NCBI RefSeq assembly: GCF_003814705.1
Contig: NZ_RKRA01000001.1
Span: 2,914,001-2,978,000, forward strand
DNA: 64,000 nt
Source: Georgenia muralis
GTDB taxonomy: Bacteria; Actinomycetota; Actinomycetes; Actinomycetales; Actinomycetaceae
Direction of reading: 5' to 3'
This document shows positions 18,783 through 28,269 of the stretch, one piece after another. Below the pieces are notes generated by a model. That model was given only the letters and a program-made list of their open reading frames with translations, was not told where the DNA came from and did not search any database. The translations under genes and the position numbers were made by a program. Within the stretch, counting starts at the first letter, position 1, and every line of letters starts with the position of its first letter.

Positions 18783-18796
18783 ACCCCCAAGGGTAT
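18781..18796. promoter_or_regulatory. CsoR/CstR-like operator overlapping the rhodanese start
   Basis: Perfect inverted repeat ATACCC-CCAA-GGGTAT. The last bases of one arm form part of the ATG of the rhodanese gene (18782-18780). The shape, ACCC/GGGT arms with AT ends and a 4-bp spacer, is what CsoR-family repressors bind. No csoR or cstR gene is in the window. Confidence 0.55.
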
Positions 18797-18907
18797 ATCG
18801 GGCCAGGCGTCCGCGCCACGGTCGGCAGGGTCAGGGCACGGGCGGAGCGGACCGGCGGCGGGGGCGCAGCCGGTTCGCGTCACGGGTCAGCCGGTCCGCA
18901 CCACGGG

Positions 18908-19492
18908 TCAGGCGGTCCGCACCACGAGGTCGGCGAGGGCGCGGGCGTCGCGCTCGGCCAGGAGGGCCTCCTCCTGCGCCGCCCACGCCGCCCAGCGCTC
19001 GGTCCAGGTGTGGTCGTCGCGCTCCAGCGCACGCCGCCGGCGCACCTCCTCGGGGGCCTCGAGCCACACCAGGACGTCGAGGTAGGGCGCGCAGGCGGCC
19101 GAGCCCGCGCCGCAGCCCTCGACGACGACCACGTCCGGGAGCGGCCGGCCCGGCGCCGGCACCCGCAGCACCGGGCCGGGGCGGGCCGCGTCCCAGTCGA
19201 ACGTCCGCACCGTGCCCGGCTCGCCCCGGGAGAGCGGCGCGAGGACACCGCGCGCGACGGCCGCCACCCCGGCGGCGAGCCCGTCCCAGCCGGGGTAGGC
19301 GTCCTCGAGGGCGAGCAGGGCCACGTCCGTGCCGTCGGCCCGCAGGGCCGCGGTCACCGCGCCGGCGAGGTCCGACTTGCCCGATCCCGACCGGCCGTCG
19401 ACGCCGAGCACCACCGGACCCGGGCCGTCGTGCCGGGCCCGGGCGGCGGTGACGAGCCCGAGGACGGCCTCGAGCGGGGCGTGGACGCTCAC
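18908..19492 (-). CDS. P-loop kinase (uridine kinase-like)
   Basis: 194-residue NTP-binding protein from a GTG at 19492. Walker A is GVDGRSGSGKSD in the first third; a Walker-B-like DVVVVEGCGAGSAACAPYLD follows, and DVLVWLEAPEEVRRRRALERDD resembles the lid and base-recognition region of uridine/pantothenate/phosphoribulokinase-fold enzymes. Unlike true Udk it lacks an obvious nucleoside-binding motif, so the substrate is open. It is divergent from hisF with 69 bp between starts. Confidence 0.75.
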   Translation of the reverse strand: MSVHAPLEAVLGLVTAARARHDGPGPVVLGVDGRSGSGKSDLAGAVTAALRADGTDVALLALEDAYPGWDGLAAGVAAVARGVLAPLSRGEPGTVRTFDWDAARPGPVLRVPAPGRPLPDVVVVEGCGAGSAACAPYLDVLVWLEAPEEVRRRRALERDDHTWTERWAAWAAQEEALLAERDARALADLVVRTA

Positions 19493-19561
19493 CGGGGCGA
19501 GGCTACCGGGGCGGTTAACCTGTAGCCGCCGGTGGGGCAGACCCGCCGGGAAGGAGTGGAG

Positions 19562-20332
19562 ATGTCGGTCGCGGTGCGCGTGATCCCCTGCCTGGACGTG
19601 GCGGGCGGTCGCGTCGTCAAGGGCGTGAACTTCCAGGGGCTGCGCGACGCCGGCGACCCGGTCGAGCTCGCCCGCCGCTACGACGCCGAGGGTGCCGACG
19701 AGATCACCTTCCTCGACGTCTCCGCCTCCGCCGAGGCCCGCCACACCACGATGGAGGTCGTCTCGCGCACCGCCGAGGAGGTCTTCGTGCCCCTCACCGT
19801 CGGTGGCGGGGTGCGCTCGGTCGCCGACGTCGACCGCCTCCTCAAGGCCGGCGCCGACAAGGTGGGCATCAACACCGCCGCGATCGCCCGACCCGAGCTC
19901 ATCACCGAGGTCGCCGAGCGGTTCGGCAACCAGGTCGTCGTGCTGTCCGTCGACGCGCGCCGGGTCACCGGCGAGACCCGCACGCCGTCGGGGTACGAGG
20001 TCACCACCCACGGCGGCCGGATCGGCACCGGCATCGACGCGGTGGAGTGGGCGCTGCGCGGGGCCGAGCTCGGTGCCGGCGAGATCCTCCTCAACTCCAT
20101 GGACGCCGACGGCACCAAGGACGGCTACGACCTCACGATGCTCGCCGACGTCCGTCCCGGGCTGCACGTCCCGCTCATCGCCTCCGGCGGGGCGGGCAAG
20201 GTCGAGGACTTCACCGGGGCCGCGCTCGCCGGGGCCGACGCCGTGCTGGCGGCGTCGGTCTTCCACTTCCGCACCCTCACGATCGGCGAGGTCAAGGACC
20301 ACATGCGCGCGGCGGGCGTCACCGTCCGCTGA
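19562..20332 (+). CDS. hisF: imidazole glycerol phosphate synthase cyclase subunit
   Basis: TIM-barrel cyclase that uses ammonia from HisH to make imidazole-glycerol phosphate and AICAR in histidine biosynthesis. 256 residues. Both catalytic aspartates are present, in [18 protein letters not shown] and in [10 protein letters not shown], as are the phosphate-binding loops TVGGGVRS and IASGGAGK. A strong SD (GAAGGAG) precedes the ATG. hisH and hisA are not in the window; hisI follows 4.7 kb downstream. Confidence 0.96.
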   Translation: MSVAVRVIPCLDVAGGRVVKGVNFQGLRDAGDPVELARRYDAEGADEITFLDVSASAEARHTTMEVVSRTAEEVFVPLTVGGGVRSVADVDRLLKAGADKVGINTAAIARPELITEVAERFGNQVVVLSVDARRVTGETRTPSGYEVTTHGGRIGTGIDAVEWALRGAELGAGEILLNSMDADGTKDGYDLTMLADVRPGLHVPLIASGGAGKVEDFTGAALAGADAVLAASVFHFRTLTIGEVKDHMRAAGVTVR

Positions 20333-20353
20333 CCGTCCCGGCTCCTCCACGGG

Positions 20354-20393
20354 CGGCTCAGGCCAGGCGCGGACGGCTCAGGCCAGGTCCGCC
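20354..20393 (+). repeat. 20-bp tandem duplication at a gene 3' end
   Basis: cggctcaggccagg plus 6 nt occurs twice in direct tandem. On the minus strand it carries the last codons and stop of the TIGR03085 gene, so the gene end with its TGA has been duplicated downstream. Confidence 0.8.
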
Positions 20394-21019
20394 CACTCCT
20401 CGAACCGGGCCACGGTCCCCGGGGCGCCGAGGATCTCCACGTCGGCGACCTCGCGGCGCCCGAGCGCGAACAGCGCCTGCTCCACCGGGTCGCCGGAGAC
20501 GACGACGGCGTCGGCGCCGCGGCGCACCACCTTGCGCGGACCGCCGGGCACGACGAGCACGACCCCCACCGGGGAGGACCGGTAGGCCGTGCGCGCGAGC
20601 GCACCGAGGTGCTGCCACACCGCCCGGACGAGGTCGGGGGGCAGGACGCGCGGCTCGGCCGGCTCCGTGCCCGCCCGGCGCACGTCCTCGTGGTGGACGA
20701 CGTACTCGATCAGGTGGGCGCGGTCGCCGAGCGCCACGATGCGCGAGCCCCCGCCGGCGAACCGGTCCACCAGCGCGGCGTACCCCGGCGCGGTGACGGC
20801 GGAGCCGGCCAGCCGCGACAGGAAGGGTTCCGCACCGGGCTCGCGGCCGAGCCGGGTGGCCGCCATGTCCGCGGCGTAGCGCGCCGGCTCCTGCTCCCGC
20901 TCGACGAGGTGGGCGAGCAGGTGCCGCACGGACCAGCCCTCGCACAGTGTGGGCGCCTCGGGGTCCGCCCCGCGCAGGGTCTGCACCAGCGCCTCGCGCT
21001 CGGTCTCCATCCAGGTCAC
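20378..21019 (-). CDS. TIGR03085 family metal-binding protein (DinB-like fold)
   Basis: 213-residue protein related to mycothiol-dependent maleylpyruvate isomerase. The N-terminus (VTWMETEREALVQTL) and APTLCEGWSVRHLLAHLVERE, with a metal-ligand His, are diagnostic. Further His residues lie in AHLIEYVVHHEDVRRA. Members form a DinB-type four-helix bundle that can bind a divalent metal and, in some, mycothiol; the reaction here is not known. The GTG at 21019 is chosen over the ATG at 21010 because the family normally starts MTW or MSW. Confidence 0.85.
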   Translation of the reverse strand: MTWMETEREALVQTLRGADPEAPTLCEGWSVRHLLAHLVEREQEPARYAADMAATRLGREPGAEPFLSRLAGSAVTAPGYAALVDRFAGGGSRIVALGDRAHLIEYVVHHEDVRRAGTEPAEPRVLPPDLVRAVWQHLGALARTAYRSSPVGVVLVVPGGPRKVVRRGADAVVVSGDPVEQALFALGRREVADVEILGAPGTVARFEEWADLA

Positions 21020-21179
21020 CGGTCCGCCTTCCGTCCGTCCGCCGCCTCGCCGCGAGAGCTCGGGCCCACGCTGACGCTCGACCCACCGTGCCACACGGTG
21101 GGGGGCGCCGCCGCCGCGGGCGCCGCTGCCGGCCCTGTGCGAGGATCGACGGGCCGCCCCCAGGAAGAAGGACCTCGCT

Positions 21180-23159
21180 GTGCCCGTGATCGACCACCCG
21201 CGGCCCGGCGACGGCGCCCCCGACGACCCCGGCGGCACCGCCGGCGAGGCGGTGGACGTGGACGCCGACGACCTGCGCACCCCGCACCCGTACGCCCTGC
21301 CGGGCGGCACCCTGCGCCGCAGCCTCGTCCTCATCGGCCGCGGGCTGGTGGACTCCCGGCGCACCTCGGCCGTCGCGGTCGGGGCCGCCGCGGTGTACGG
21401 CGTCGGCACGGTCGCGTCCGGGTGGCTGCTCGGCTGGGTCACCGACCAGGTCGTCGCCCCCGCCGTCGCGGAGCGCTCCCTCGACGCCGGCCAGGTCTGG
21501 GCCGCCGGGGGCGCGCTGCTCGTCGTCGGCCTGCTCACCGCCGCCGCCGTGGCGCTGCGCCGGATCTACGCCGGGTGGGCGGCGTACGAGATCCAGGCCG
21601 CGCACCGGCTGCGCGTGACCCGCCAGTACCTGCGCCTGCCCATGAGCTGGCACCGCCGCCATCCCACCGGGCGGCTCCTCTCCAACGCCAACGCCGACGC
21701 CGAGGCCGCCTCCGGCGTGTTCGTGCCGCTGCCCTTCGCCCTCGGCGTGGTCGTGATGATGCTCGTCGCCTCGGTGGCGATGTTCCTCGCCGACCCCTGG
21801 CTCGGCGCCATCGGCGTGAGCGTCCTGCCGCTGGTCGTGCTCGCCAACGCCGTCTACCGCCGCCGCATGGCGCCGGCCGTCACCCGCTCCCAGCGGCTGC
21901 GGGCCGCCGTCTCCGACGTCGCGCACGAGAGCTTCGAGGCGGCCCTGCTCGTGAAGTCCCTCGGCACCGCCGAGCGGGAGGAGCGCCGCTTCGCCGCGGT
22001 CACCGAGGAGCTGCGCGAGGCCAACGTGGCGATGGGCCGCGTCCGGGCGGTGTTCGACCCCGTCATCGAGCTCCTGCCCTCCGCGGCCACCCTGGCCGTC
22101 ATCGCCGCCGGGGCGTGGCGGGTGCGGGCCGGTGCCGCGGCCACCGGCGACGTCGTCACGGTCGCCTACCTCCTCACCGTCATGACGATGCCGATCCGCT
22201 CCATCGGCTTCGTCCTGGGGGAGGTCCCGCGTTCCCTCGTGGGTCACGACCGCATCGCCCGCGTCGTCGACGCGACCGGTGCCCTCACCGGCGGCCGGGC
22301 CGTCCCCGGCGGCCGGGGCGGCCTCGAGGTGCTCGTGGAGGACGTCACCTTCACCGTCCCGGCCCGCCTGGCCAAGGACCCCGACGGCGCCCCGGCCGGC
22401 CGGCCGGGCCGCGACCCCGGCACGGTGGACCTGCTCTCCGGGGTCTCGCTCCGGGTGGCACCGGGCGCCACGGTGGCCCTCGTCGGCGCCACCGGGGCAG
22501 GCAAGTCGACCCTCGCGGCGCTCGTCGCCCGCCTCATGGACCCCACCGCCGGGCGGGTGCTCCTGGGCGGGCACGACGTGCGCGAGCTCGACCCCGCCGC
22601 GCGCACCGCCGCCGTCGCCCTGGTGAGCCAGTCCACGTTCGTCTTCGACGACACCGTCCGCGGCAACGTCACCCTCGACGACGGCGACCGCTTCGACGAC
22701 GACGACGTCTGGGCCGCGCTGCGCACCGCCCGCGCCGAGGACTTCGTCCGCGCCCTGCCCGCCGGTCTCGACACCGTCGTGGGCGAGCGCGGCGCGACCC
22801 TCTCCGGCGGGCAGCGCCAGCGCCTGGCGATCGCCCGGGCACTCGTCCGGCGGCCCCGGCTCCTCGTGCTCGACGACGCCACCTCCGCCGTCGACCCGGT
22901 CGTCGAGCAGGAGATCCTCACCGGCCTCGGCGCCGGGGAGGGCGGCACGTCCGTGCTGCTCGTGGCCTACCGAACCTCGACGATCGCCCTGGCCGACGAG
23001 GTCGTCCACCTCGACGCCGGGCGGGTCGTCGACGCCGGCACCCACGCCGAGCTGTCCGAGCGGGACCCGGGCTACCGCGAGCTCGTCACCGCCTACGCGG
23101 TGCGCACCGCCGAGCGGGAGGCCGCCCGGGCCGGGCGCGCCGGGGGAGGGGACCGATGA
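21180..23159 (+). CDS. ABC exporter subunit with degenerate ATP site
   Basis: 659-residue half-transporter with six transmembrane segments in roughly residues 60-360 followed by an ATPase domain. Walker A GATGAGKST lies near residue 437 and the signature LSGGQRQR is canonical. The residue after Walker B is Asp, not Glu (LVLDDATSAVD), and the switch His is Tyr (LLVAYRTST), so this half cannot form a fully active hydrolysis site on its own. The GTG start has an SD (AGGAAGAAGG). Overlaps the next half-transporter gene by 4 bp. The substrate is unknown; lipid or drug export is typical of the family. Confidence 0.92.
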   Translation: MPVIDHPRPGDGAPDDPGGTAGEAVDVDADDLRTPHPYALPGGTLRRSLVLIGRGLVDSRRTSAVAVGAAAVYGVGTVASGWLLGWVTDQVVAPAVAERSLDAGQVWAAGGALLVVGLLTAAAVALRRIYAGWAAYEIQAAHRLRVTRQYLRLPMSWHRRHPTGRLLSNANADAEAASGVFVPLPFALGVVVMMLVASVAMFLADPWLGAIGVSVLPLVVLANAVYRRRMAPAVTRSQRLRAAVSDVAHESFEAALLVKSLGTAEREERRFAAVTEELREANVAMGRVRAVFDPVIELLPSAATLAVIAAGAWRVRAGAAATGDVVTVAYLLTVMTMPIRSIGFVLGEVPRSLVGHDRIARVVDATGALTGGRAVPGGRGGLEVLVEDVTFTVPARLAKDPDGAPAGRPGRDPGTVDLLSGVSLRVAPGATVALVGATGAGKSTLAALVARLMDPTAGRVLLGGHDVRELDPAARTAAVALVSQSTFVFDDTVRGNVTLDDGDRFDDDDVWAALRTARAEDFVRALPAGLDTVVGERGATLSGGQRQRLAIARALVRRPRLLVLDDATSAVDPVVEQEILTGLGAGEGGTSVLLVAYRTSTIALADEVVHLDAGRVVDAGTHAELSERDPGYRELVTAYAVRTAEREAARAGRAGGGDR

Positions 23160-25027
23160 GCGCGATCTCCGCCGCGTCCGACCTCGGGGTCGTCGCCACC
23201 GTCCGCCGGGGGCTGCAGCTCTCCCCGGCGATGACCGAGGGCATCGTCACCACGCTGCTGCTCGCCGTCGTCGCCACCGCCGGACGCGTCGTCGTCCCGG
23301 TGGTCCTCCAGCAGGCCACCGACCACGGGATCCTCGCCGACGGCGGGCCCGACGTCGCCCGGGTGGCCTGGCTCGCCGTCGCCGGTCTCGTGGTGCTGCT
23401 CCTGACCGGCCAGGTCAGCGCCGCCGTCAACGTCCGGCTCTACCGCACGAGCGAGCGGGGCCTGGCCCAGCTGCGGGTGGCCACCTTCCGCCACGTCCAC
23501 GACCTGTCCACGCTGACCCAGTCCGCGGAGAAGCGCGGCTCGCTGGTCTCGCGGGTGACCTCCGACGTCGACACGGTCTCCCTCTTCGTCCAGCGGGGCG
23601 GGCTCATGCTCGTCCTCAACGCCGGCCAGCTGCTCCTCGCCGGCGCGGCGATGCTGGTGTACTCCTGGCAGCTCGCGCTGCTGGTGTGGGTGTGCTTCCT
23701 GCCGATGGTGCTGCTCGCACCGCGCGCGCAGAAGCGGGTCTCCGCCGCCTACGGCCGGGTCCGGGTGCGGGTGGGGGCCATGCTCTCGGCGATCTCGGAG
23801 TCCGTGGTCGGGGCGGAGACGATCCGGGCGTTCGGCGCCGCCGGGCGCACCCAGCGCCGCATCGACGCCGCCGTCCGGGAGCACCGCGAGGAGGCCGTGC
23901 GCGCCCAGACCTACGTGGCGATCGCCTTCTCCACCGGCGTCGTCCTCGCGGCCGTGGCGCTCGCGGCGGTGGTGGTGGCCGGCACGTACCTCGGCGCCGC
24001 CGGGGACCTCACGATCGGGGAGGTGCTCGCGTTCCTCTTCCTCGTGCAGATGTTCACCGGGCCCGTGCAGAACGCGACCGAGATGCTCAACGAGCTCCAG
24101 AACGCCGTGGCCGGCTGGCGACGCGTCATCGCCGTCCTCGAGACGCCCGTCGACGTCACCGACCCGGCCGACCCGCTGCCGCCGCGCAGCCGGCACGCCA
24201 CCCGCCCGGCGCCGGGCGACGCCCCCACGCCGGGCGTCGTCCACGAATCGGCCGGCGCTCCGGCGGTGCCGGCGCCGGACGGCGCGCACCGGGCGGCCCG
24301 GGTGGAGTTCCGGGGCGTGCGCTACGCCTACCCCGGCGGCCCCGAGGTGCTCCACGGCGTCGACCTCGCGATCGAGCCCGGCACCCAGGTCGCCGTCGTC
24401 GGGCGGACCGGGTCGGGCAAGACCACCCTCGCCAAGCTCCTCGTCCGGCTCATGGACCCCACCGCCGGCGAGGTCCTCCTCGACGGCGCGGACCTGCGCC
24501 GCCTCACCCTGCGGGACCTGCGCTCCCGGGTGGTGCTCGTGCCCCAGGAGGGCTTCCTCCTCGACGCCTCCATCGGGGAGAACATCGCCTACGGCGCGGT
24601 GGACCACCCCGCCGAGGAGGTCGAGGCCGCCGTCGCCGCCCTCGGCCTGGACGGGTGGGTGGCGAGCCTGCCCGCCGGGCTCGACACCCCGGTCGGTCAG
24701 CGCGGGGAGTCGCTCTCGGCGGGTGAGCGCCAGCTCGTGGCCCTGGCCCGCGCGTCGCTCGCCGACGCCGACCTCCTCGTCCTGGACGAGGCCACCTCCG
24801 CCGTCGACCCGGCCACCGAGACCCGGATCGCCCGGGCGCTGGACCGCCTCACCGCGGGCCGGACGTCGGTGACCATCGCCCACCGCCTCTCCACCGCCGA
24901 GGCCGCCGACCTCGTCGTCGTCGTCGAGGACGGGCACCTCGCCGGGGTGGGCAGCCACGAGGCGCTCCTCGCCGCGGGCGGGCCGTACGCGCGGATGCAC
25001 GCCTCCTGGGTGGCGCAGACGCGCTGA
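23156..25027 (+). CDS. ABC exporter subunit with catalytic ATP site
   Basis: 623-residue partner of the preceding gene; six transmembrane segments, then an ATPase domain with Walker A GRTGSGKTT near residue 418, Walker B DLLVLDEATSAVDP with the catalytic Glu, and switch His in TIAHRLST. The signature is LSAGERQ instead of LSGGQ. Paired head-to-tail with the first subunit this gives one canonical and one degenerate composite site. The ATG overlaps the upstream stop (ATGA), so translation is coupled. Placed between hisF and hisI without an obvious metabolic link. Confidence 0.92.
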   Translation: MSAISAASDLGVVATVRRGLQLSPAMTEGIVTTLLLAVVATAGRVVVPVVLQQATDHGILADGGPDVARVAWLAVAGLVVLLLTGQVSAAVNVRLYRTSERGLAQLRVATFRHVHDLSTLTQSAEKRGSLVSRVTSDVDTVSLFVQRGGLMLVLNAGQLLLAGAAMLVYSWQLALLVWVCFLPMVLLAPRAQKRVSAAYGRVRVRVGAMLSAISESVVGAETIRAFGAAGRTQRRIDAAVREHREEAVRAQTYVAIAFSTGVVLAAVALAAVVVAGTYLGAAGDLTIGEVLAFLFLVQMFTGPVQNATEMLNELQNAVAGWRRVIAVLETPVDVTDPADPLPPRSRHATRPAPGDAPTPGVVHESAGAPAVPAPDGAHRAARVEFRGVRYAYPGGPEVLHGVDLAIEPGTQVAVVGRTGSGKTTLAKLLVRLMDPTAGEVLLDGADLRRLTLRDLRSRVVLVPQEGFLLDASIGENIAYGAVDHPAEEVEAAVAALGLDGWVASLPAGLDTPVGQRGESLSAGERQLVALARASLADADLLVLDEATSAVDPATETRIARALDRLTAGRTSVTIAHRLSTAEAADLVVVVEDGHLAGVGSHEALLAAGGPYARMHASWVAQTR

Positions 25028-25048
25028 CCGGCTCGCGCCGCCCCGTGG

Positions 25049-25054
25049 CAAGAT
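25049..25054 (+). promoter_or_regulatory. -10-like element of hisI (CAAGAT)
   Basis: CAAGAT, 6 nt before the GTG at 25061; weaker match than the other -10 boxes. Confidence 0.35.
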
Positions 25055-25060
25055 CGTCCG

Positions 25061-25432
25061 GTGCCCGAGAACCCCACCCTCGACCCGTCCGTCGCCGACC
25101 GCCTCAAGCGTGACGAGCACGGCCTGGTCTGCGCCGTCGTCCAGCAGCACGACACCGGCGAGGTGCTCATGGTCGGCTGGATGGACGACGAGGCCCTGCG
25201 CCGGACCCTCACCAGCGGCCGGGCGACGTACTGGTCGCGCTCGCGCCAGGAGTACTGGCGCAAGGGGGACACCTCCGGGCACGTCCAGCACGTCGTCTCC
25301 GTGGCGCTGGACTGCGACGGCGACGCCCTGCTCGTGCGCGTCGACCAGGTGGGCGTCGCGTGCCACACCGGCACCCGGACCTGCTTCGAGGCCGGCGGCG
25401 ACCTCGGGGCCGTCGTCGGGGACGTCGCGTGA
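25061..25432 (+). CDS. hisI: phosphoribosyl-AMP cyclohydrolase
   Basis: Zinc enzyme that opens the adenine ring of PR-AMP, third step of histidine synthesis. 123 residues, the monofunctional form without the HisE domain. Signature [17 protein letters not shown] is present. Cysteines in [19 protein letters not shown] supply the zinc ligands, and the Asp cluster (LDCDGDAL) the Mg site. The stop overlaps the trpE start, coupling histidine and tryptophan genes, a common actinobacterial order. Confidence 0.95.
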   Translation: MPENPTLDPSVADRLKRDEHGLVCAVVQQHDTGEVLMVGWMDDEALRRTLTSGRATYWSRSRQEYWRKGDTSGHVQHVVSVALDCDGDALLVRVDQVGVACHTGTRTCFEAGGDLGAVVGDVA

Positions 25433-27069
25433 GCGCCCCCGACGCCGCGGCCCCCTCGGAGGTCGCTGCGGCCCCCTCGGAGGTCTCGGTCGACTGGGGC
25501 GAGACCTGGCCGGACCTGCCCACGTTCCGGGCCATGGCCGCGGACCGCCGGGTCGTGCCCGTGGTGCGCCGCCTCCTCGCCGACGACGTCACGCCCGTGG
25601 GCCTGTACCGCCAGCTCGCGGGCTCGCGCCCGGGCACCTTCATCCTCGAGTCCGCCGAGCACGACGGCGCCTGGTCGCGCTGGTCGTTCGTCGGAGTGGC
25701 CTCCCGCGCCGTGCTCACCGCCCGCGGTGGCCGCGCCCGGTGGAGCGGCGACGTGCCCGTCGGCATCCCCGCCGAGGGGCCCGTGCTGGAGGTCCTCGCG
25801 GCGACCCTCGAGGCGCTGCGCACGCCCGCCCTGCCCGGCCTGCCGCCGCTGACGGGCGGGCTCGTCGGTGCGCTGGGCTGGGACGTGCTGCGGGAGTGGG
25901 AGCCGAACCTGCGCGCGCTCGCCCCCCGCGAGCACACCACCCCCGACGTCGCGCTGTGCCTGGCCACCGACATGGCCGCCGTCGACCACCACGACGGGTC
26001 CGTCTGGCTCATCGCCAACGCGGTGAACTTCGACGACACGGACGAGCGCGTCGACGCCGCGCACGCCGACGCCGTCGCCCGGCTCGACGCGATGACCGAC
26101 GCGCTCCTGCGCCCGGCGCCCGCCATGGCCGCCGTGCACGTGGGCACCGCGGCGCCCGAGCTGCGCTTCCGCACGTCCCGGCCCGACTTCGAGAACGCCG
26201 TCCTGGCGGCGAAGGAGGCCATCCGGGACGGCGAGGTCTTCCAGGTGGTGCTCTCCCAGCGCCTCGACATCGACTGCACGGCGGCCCCCCTGGACGTCTA
26301 CCGCGTCCTGCGCACCATCAACCCCAGCCCGTACATGTACTACCTCCAGCTGCCCGCGGACGAGGGCGGCGGCAGCGACGGCGATGGCGGCGATGGCGGT
26401 GCCCCGGGCGGGGCGGGCACGTTCGCCGTCGTCGGCTCCAGCCCCGAGACGCTCGTCCACGTCCAGGACGGCGACGTCACGACGTTCCCCATCGCCGGGT
26501 CCCGCCCGCGCGGGGCGACACCGGGGGAGGACCGGGCCCTGGCCGAGGAGCTCCTCGCCGACCCCAAGGAGCTCTCCGAGCACGTCATGCTCGTCGACCT
26601 CGCGCGCAACGACCTGGCCAAGGTGTGCCGGCCCGAGACGGTCGAGGTGGTCGAGCTCATGGAGGTCAAGCGCTTCAGCCACATCATGCACATCTCCTCC
26701 ACGGTGGTCGGGCGTCAGCGCGACGGCGTCAGCGCCCTGGACTGCCTCGTCGCGACGTTCCCCGCGGGCACCCTGTCGGGGGCGCCCAAGCCACGGGCGA
26801 TCGAGCTCATCGACACCCTCGAGCCGGCCCGCCGCGGCATCTACGGAGGGGTGGTGGGCTACTTCGACCTCGCCGGCAACGCCGACCTGGCCATCGCGAT
26901 CCGCACCGCCGTCATCGCCGGCGGCCAGGCGTCGGTCCAGGCCGGGGCGGGCATCGTGGCCGACTCCGTGCCGGCCACCGAGTACGAGGAGACGAGGAAC
27001 AAGGCCGCGGCCGCCGTCCGGGCGGTCCAGCTCGCCGCCGGCCTGCGGCCCGCGGCGGGCCGGCCGTGA
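25429..27069 (+). CDS. trpE: anthranilate synthase component I
   Basis: Makes anthranilate from chorismate, with ammonia from TrpG. 546 residues. The feedback-inhibition element (FILESAE) is in the N-terminal domain. The catalytic domain has [16 protein letters not shown]-like [49 protein letters not shown] and [10 protein letters not shown]. The GTG at 25429 overlaps the hisI stop. The extreme N-terminus duplicates AAPSEV in tandem, and a Gly/Asp-rich loop interrupts the region after residue 305. trpG is not nearby and must be elsewhere. Confidence 0.95.
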   Translation: MSAPDAAAPSEVAAAPSEVSVDWGETWPDLPTFRAMAADRRVVPVVRRLLADDVTPVGLYRQLAGSRPGTFILESAEHDGAWSRWSFVGVASRAVLTARGGRARWSGDVPVGIPAEGPVLEVLAATLEALRTPALPGLPPLTGGLVGALGWDVLREWEPNLRALAPREHTTPDVALCLATDMAAVDHHDGSVWLIANAVNFDDTDERVDAAHADAVARLDAMTDALLRPAPAMAAVHVGTAAPELRFRTSRPDFENAVLAAKEAIRDGEVFQVVLSQRLDIDCTAAPLDVYRVLRTINPSPYMYYLQLPADEGGGSDGDGGDGGAPGGAGTFAVVGSSPETLVHVQDGDVTTFPIAGSRPRGATPGEDRALAEELLADPKELSEHVMLVDLARNDLAKVCRPETVEVVELMEVKRFSHIMHISSTVVGRQRDGVSALDCLVATFPAGTLSGAPKPRAIELIDTLEPARRGIYGGVVGYFDLAGNADLAIAIRTAVIAGGQASVQAGAGIVADSVPATEYEETRNKAAAAVRAVQLAAGLRPAAGRP

Positions 27070-27872
27070 CCGCCCGGCCGGCGAGGCGCCGCGTCGTCCT
27101 GGCCACGCTCGTCGTCGTCGTGCTCCTCCTGGCCGTCACCTCGGCCACGTGGGTGAGCGGGACGGCCCCCACGGTGATCGGGACCGAGACGGTCTCGGTG
27201 GCCGGGACGTCCGCGGCCCCGGCGGTGACCGCGGCCGCGCTCGTCATGGGCGCGGCCGCGCTGGCCGTCGCCATCGGCCGGCGCGTCGCCGTCATGCTCG
27301 GCGGGCTGGCGCTCCTGGGGGCTGCCGTCATGGTCGTCGTCGCCGTCGCCGGGCTCCTCGCGGACCCCGCCGGGCCGCTCCTCGGCGCGGCGGCGCAGGT
27401 CAGCGGGGTCCGGGTCCTCGAGGGCGAGCCCGCCCTGACCCCGTGGCCGTACGCCGCCGCGCTGCTGGGCGCCGCCGCCGGCGCCGCGGGCGTGGTGGCC
27501 GTCGCCTCCGCCGGGCGGTGGCAGCACGCCGGGCGTCGTTTCGAGCGGGCCGGTGCGGCCGTGGTCCCCACGGGTGCGCCGACGGGCGCGCCCACGGACG
27601 CGTCACCGGACCAGGCCACGACAGTGCCGGGGGAGTCGACCACCCGGCCGGCCGGGGCGACGGGTCCTGCCGTCGGCACGGTCGCCTCGCCGGCGTCCGG
27701 TGCCGACCGGGGTGGCGCTCCGGGGGCGCCCGGTCCCGACCGGAGCGGCGCTCCCGGGGCGGCGCCCCGTGCTCCTCGGGGGACGCCGGAGACCGATGCC
27801 CGCACCCGCGCCATGGACGACTGGGACGCCCTCGGCCGCGGCGAGGACCCCTCGCGCGACCAGGCACCGTGA
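27066..27872 (+). CDS. Trp biosynthesis-associated membrane protein (TIGR02234)
   Basis: 268-residue membrane protein with four hydrophobic segments in residues 10-155 (the first is VVLATLVVVVLLLAVTSATW), matching the small TrpM-like family found beside trpE in actinobacteria. The conserved TWVSGTAPT and VTAAALVMGAAALAVAIGRR stretches are visible. The last 100 residues are Pro/Ala/Gly-rich, disordered and probably cytosolic, ending DDWDALGRGEDPS. Function in tryptophan metabolism is unproven. The GTG overlaps the trpE stop. Confidence 0.85.
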   Translation: MTARPARRRVVLATLVVVVLLLAVTSATWVSGTAPTVIGTETVSVAGTSAAPAVTAAALVMGAAALAVAIGRRVAVMLGGLALLGAAVMVVVAVAGLLADPAGPLLGAAAQVSGVRVLEGEPALTPWPYAAALLGAAAGAAGVVAVASAGRWQHAGRRFERAGAAVVPTGAPTGAPTDASPDQATTVPGESTTRPAGATGPAVGTVASPASGADRGGAPGAPGPDRSGAPGAAPRAPRGTPETDARTRAMDDWDALGRGEDPSRDQAP

Positions 27873-27913
27873 CCGGCCGCGCGCGACGCACTGCCTGACC
27901 GGTACCTGGCCGA

Positions 27914-27919
27914 TATGCT
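27914..27919 (+). promoter_or_regulatory. -10 element (TATGCT)
   Basis: TATGCT, 32 nt upstream of the DUF6704-type gene. A matching -35 is not clear. Confidence 0.4.
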
Positions 27920-27951
27920 GCGGCCAGACCGACCCTGCCCCGGAGGACACC

Positions 27952-28233
27952 ATGCCGCAGATTCCCGCGACCGAGCCCTACACGCTGCCGTCCGCGGCGC
28001 CCTACTCCAACCACGGGCGCACCCCGGCGGCCTGGGTCATGACCTGGGGGGTCAGCCTCGCGTTCCTGGTGGGCGGCCTGAGCCTCATGATCGAGGCCGA
28101 CTGGCTCACGATCGTCGCCGTGGTGATCGCGGTGGCGGCGGTCGTGGTCTCGGTGGTCATGCGCGGCATGGGTCTGGGCCAGCCCGCGCCGCCGCCCGCC
28201 CGCGAGCGTGAGCGGGACTGGTACAGCGACTGA
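27952..28233 (+). CDS. HGxxPAAW/DUF6704-like small membrane protein
   Basis: 93-residue protein with the HGRTPAAW motif that names the family, then two transmembrane segments (TWGVSLAFLVGGLSLMI and LTIVAVVIAVAAVVVSVV) and a short basic/acidic cytosolic tail. It is a constant neighbour of trpE and trpC in actinobacteria. The function is unknown. GGAGG lies 10 nt upstream of the ATG. Confidence 0.85.
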   Translation: MPQIPATEPYTLPSAAPYSNHGRTPAAWVMTWGVSLAFLVGGLSLMIEADWLTIVAVVIAVAAVVVSVVMRGMGLGQPAPPPARERERDWYSD

Positions 28234-28269
28234 CGCCGGCGGGCGCCGACCGCCGCCTGGCGGACGCCG

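Noticed and set aside
25027-25061. Tryptophan attenuator before hisI-trpE
   Set aside because: The gap is only 33 bp, with no Trp codons and no alternative hairpins.
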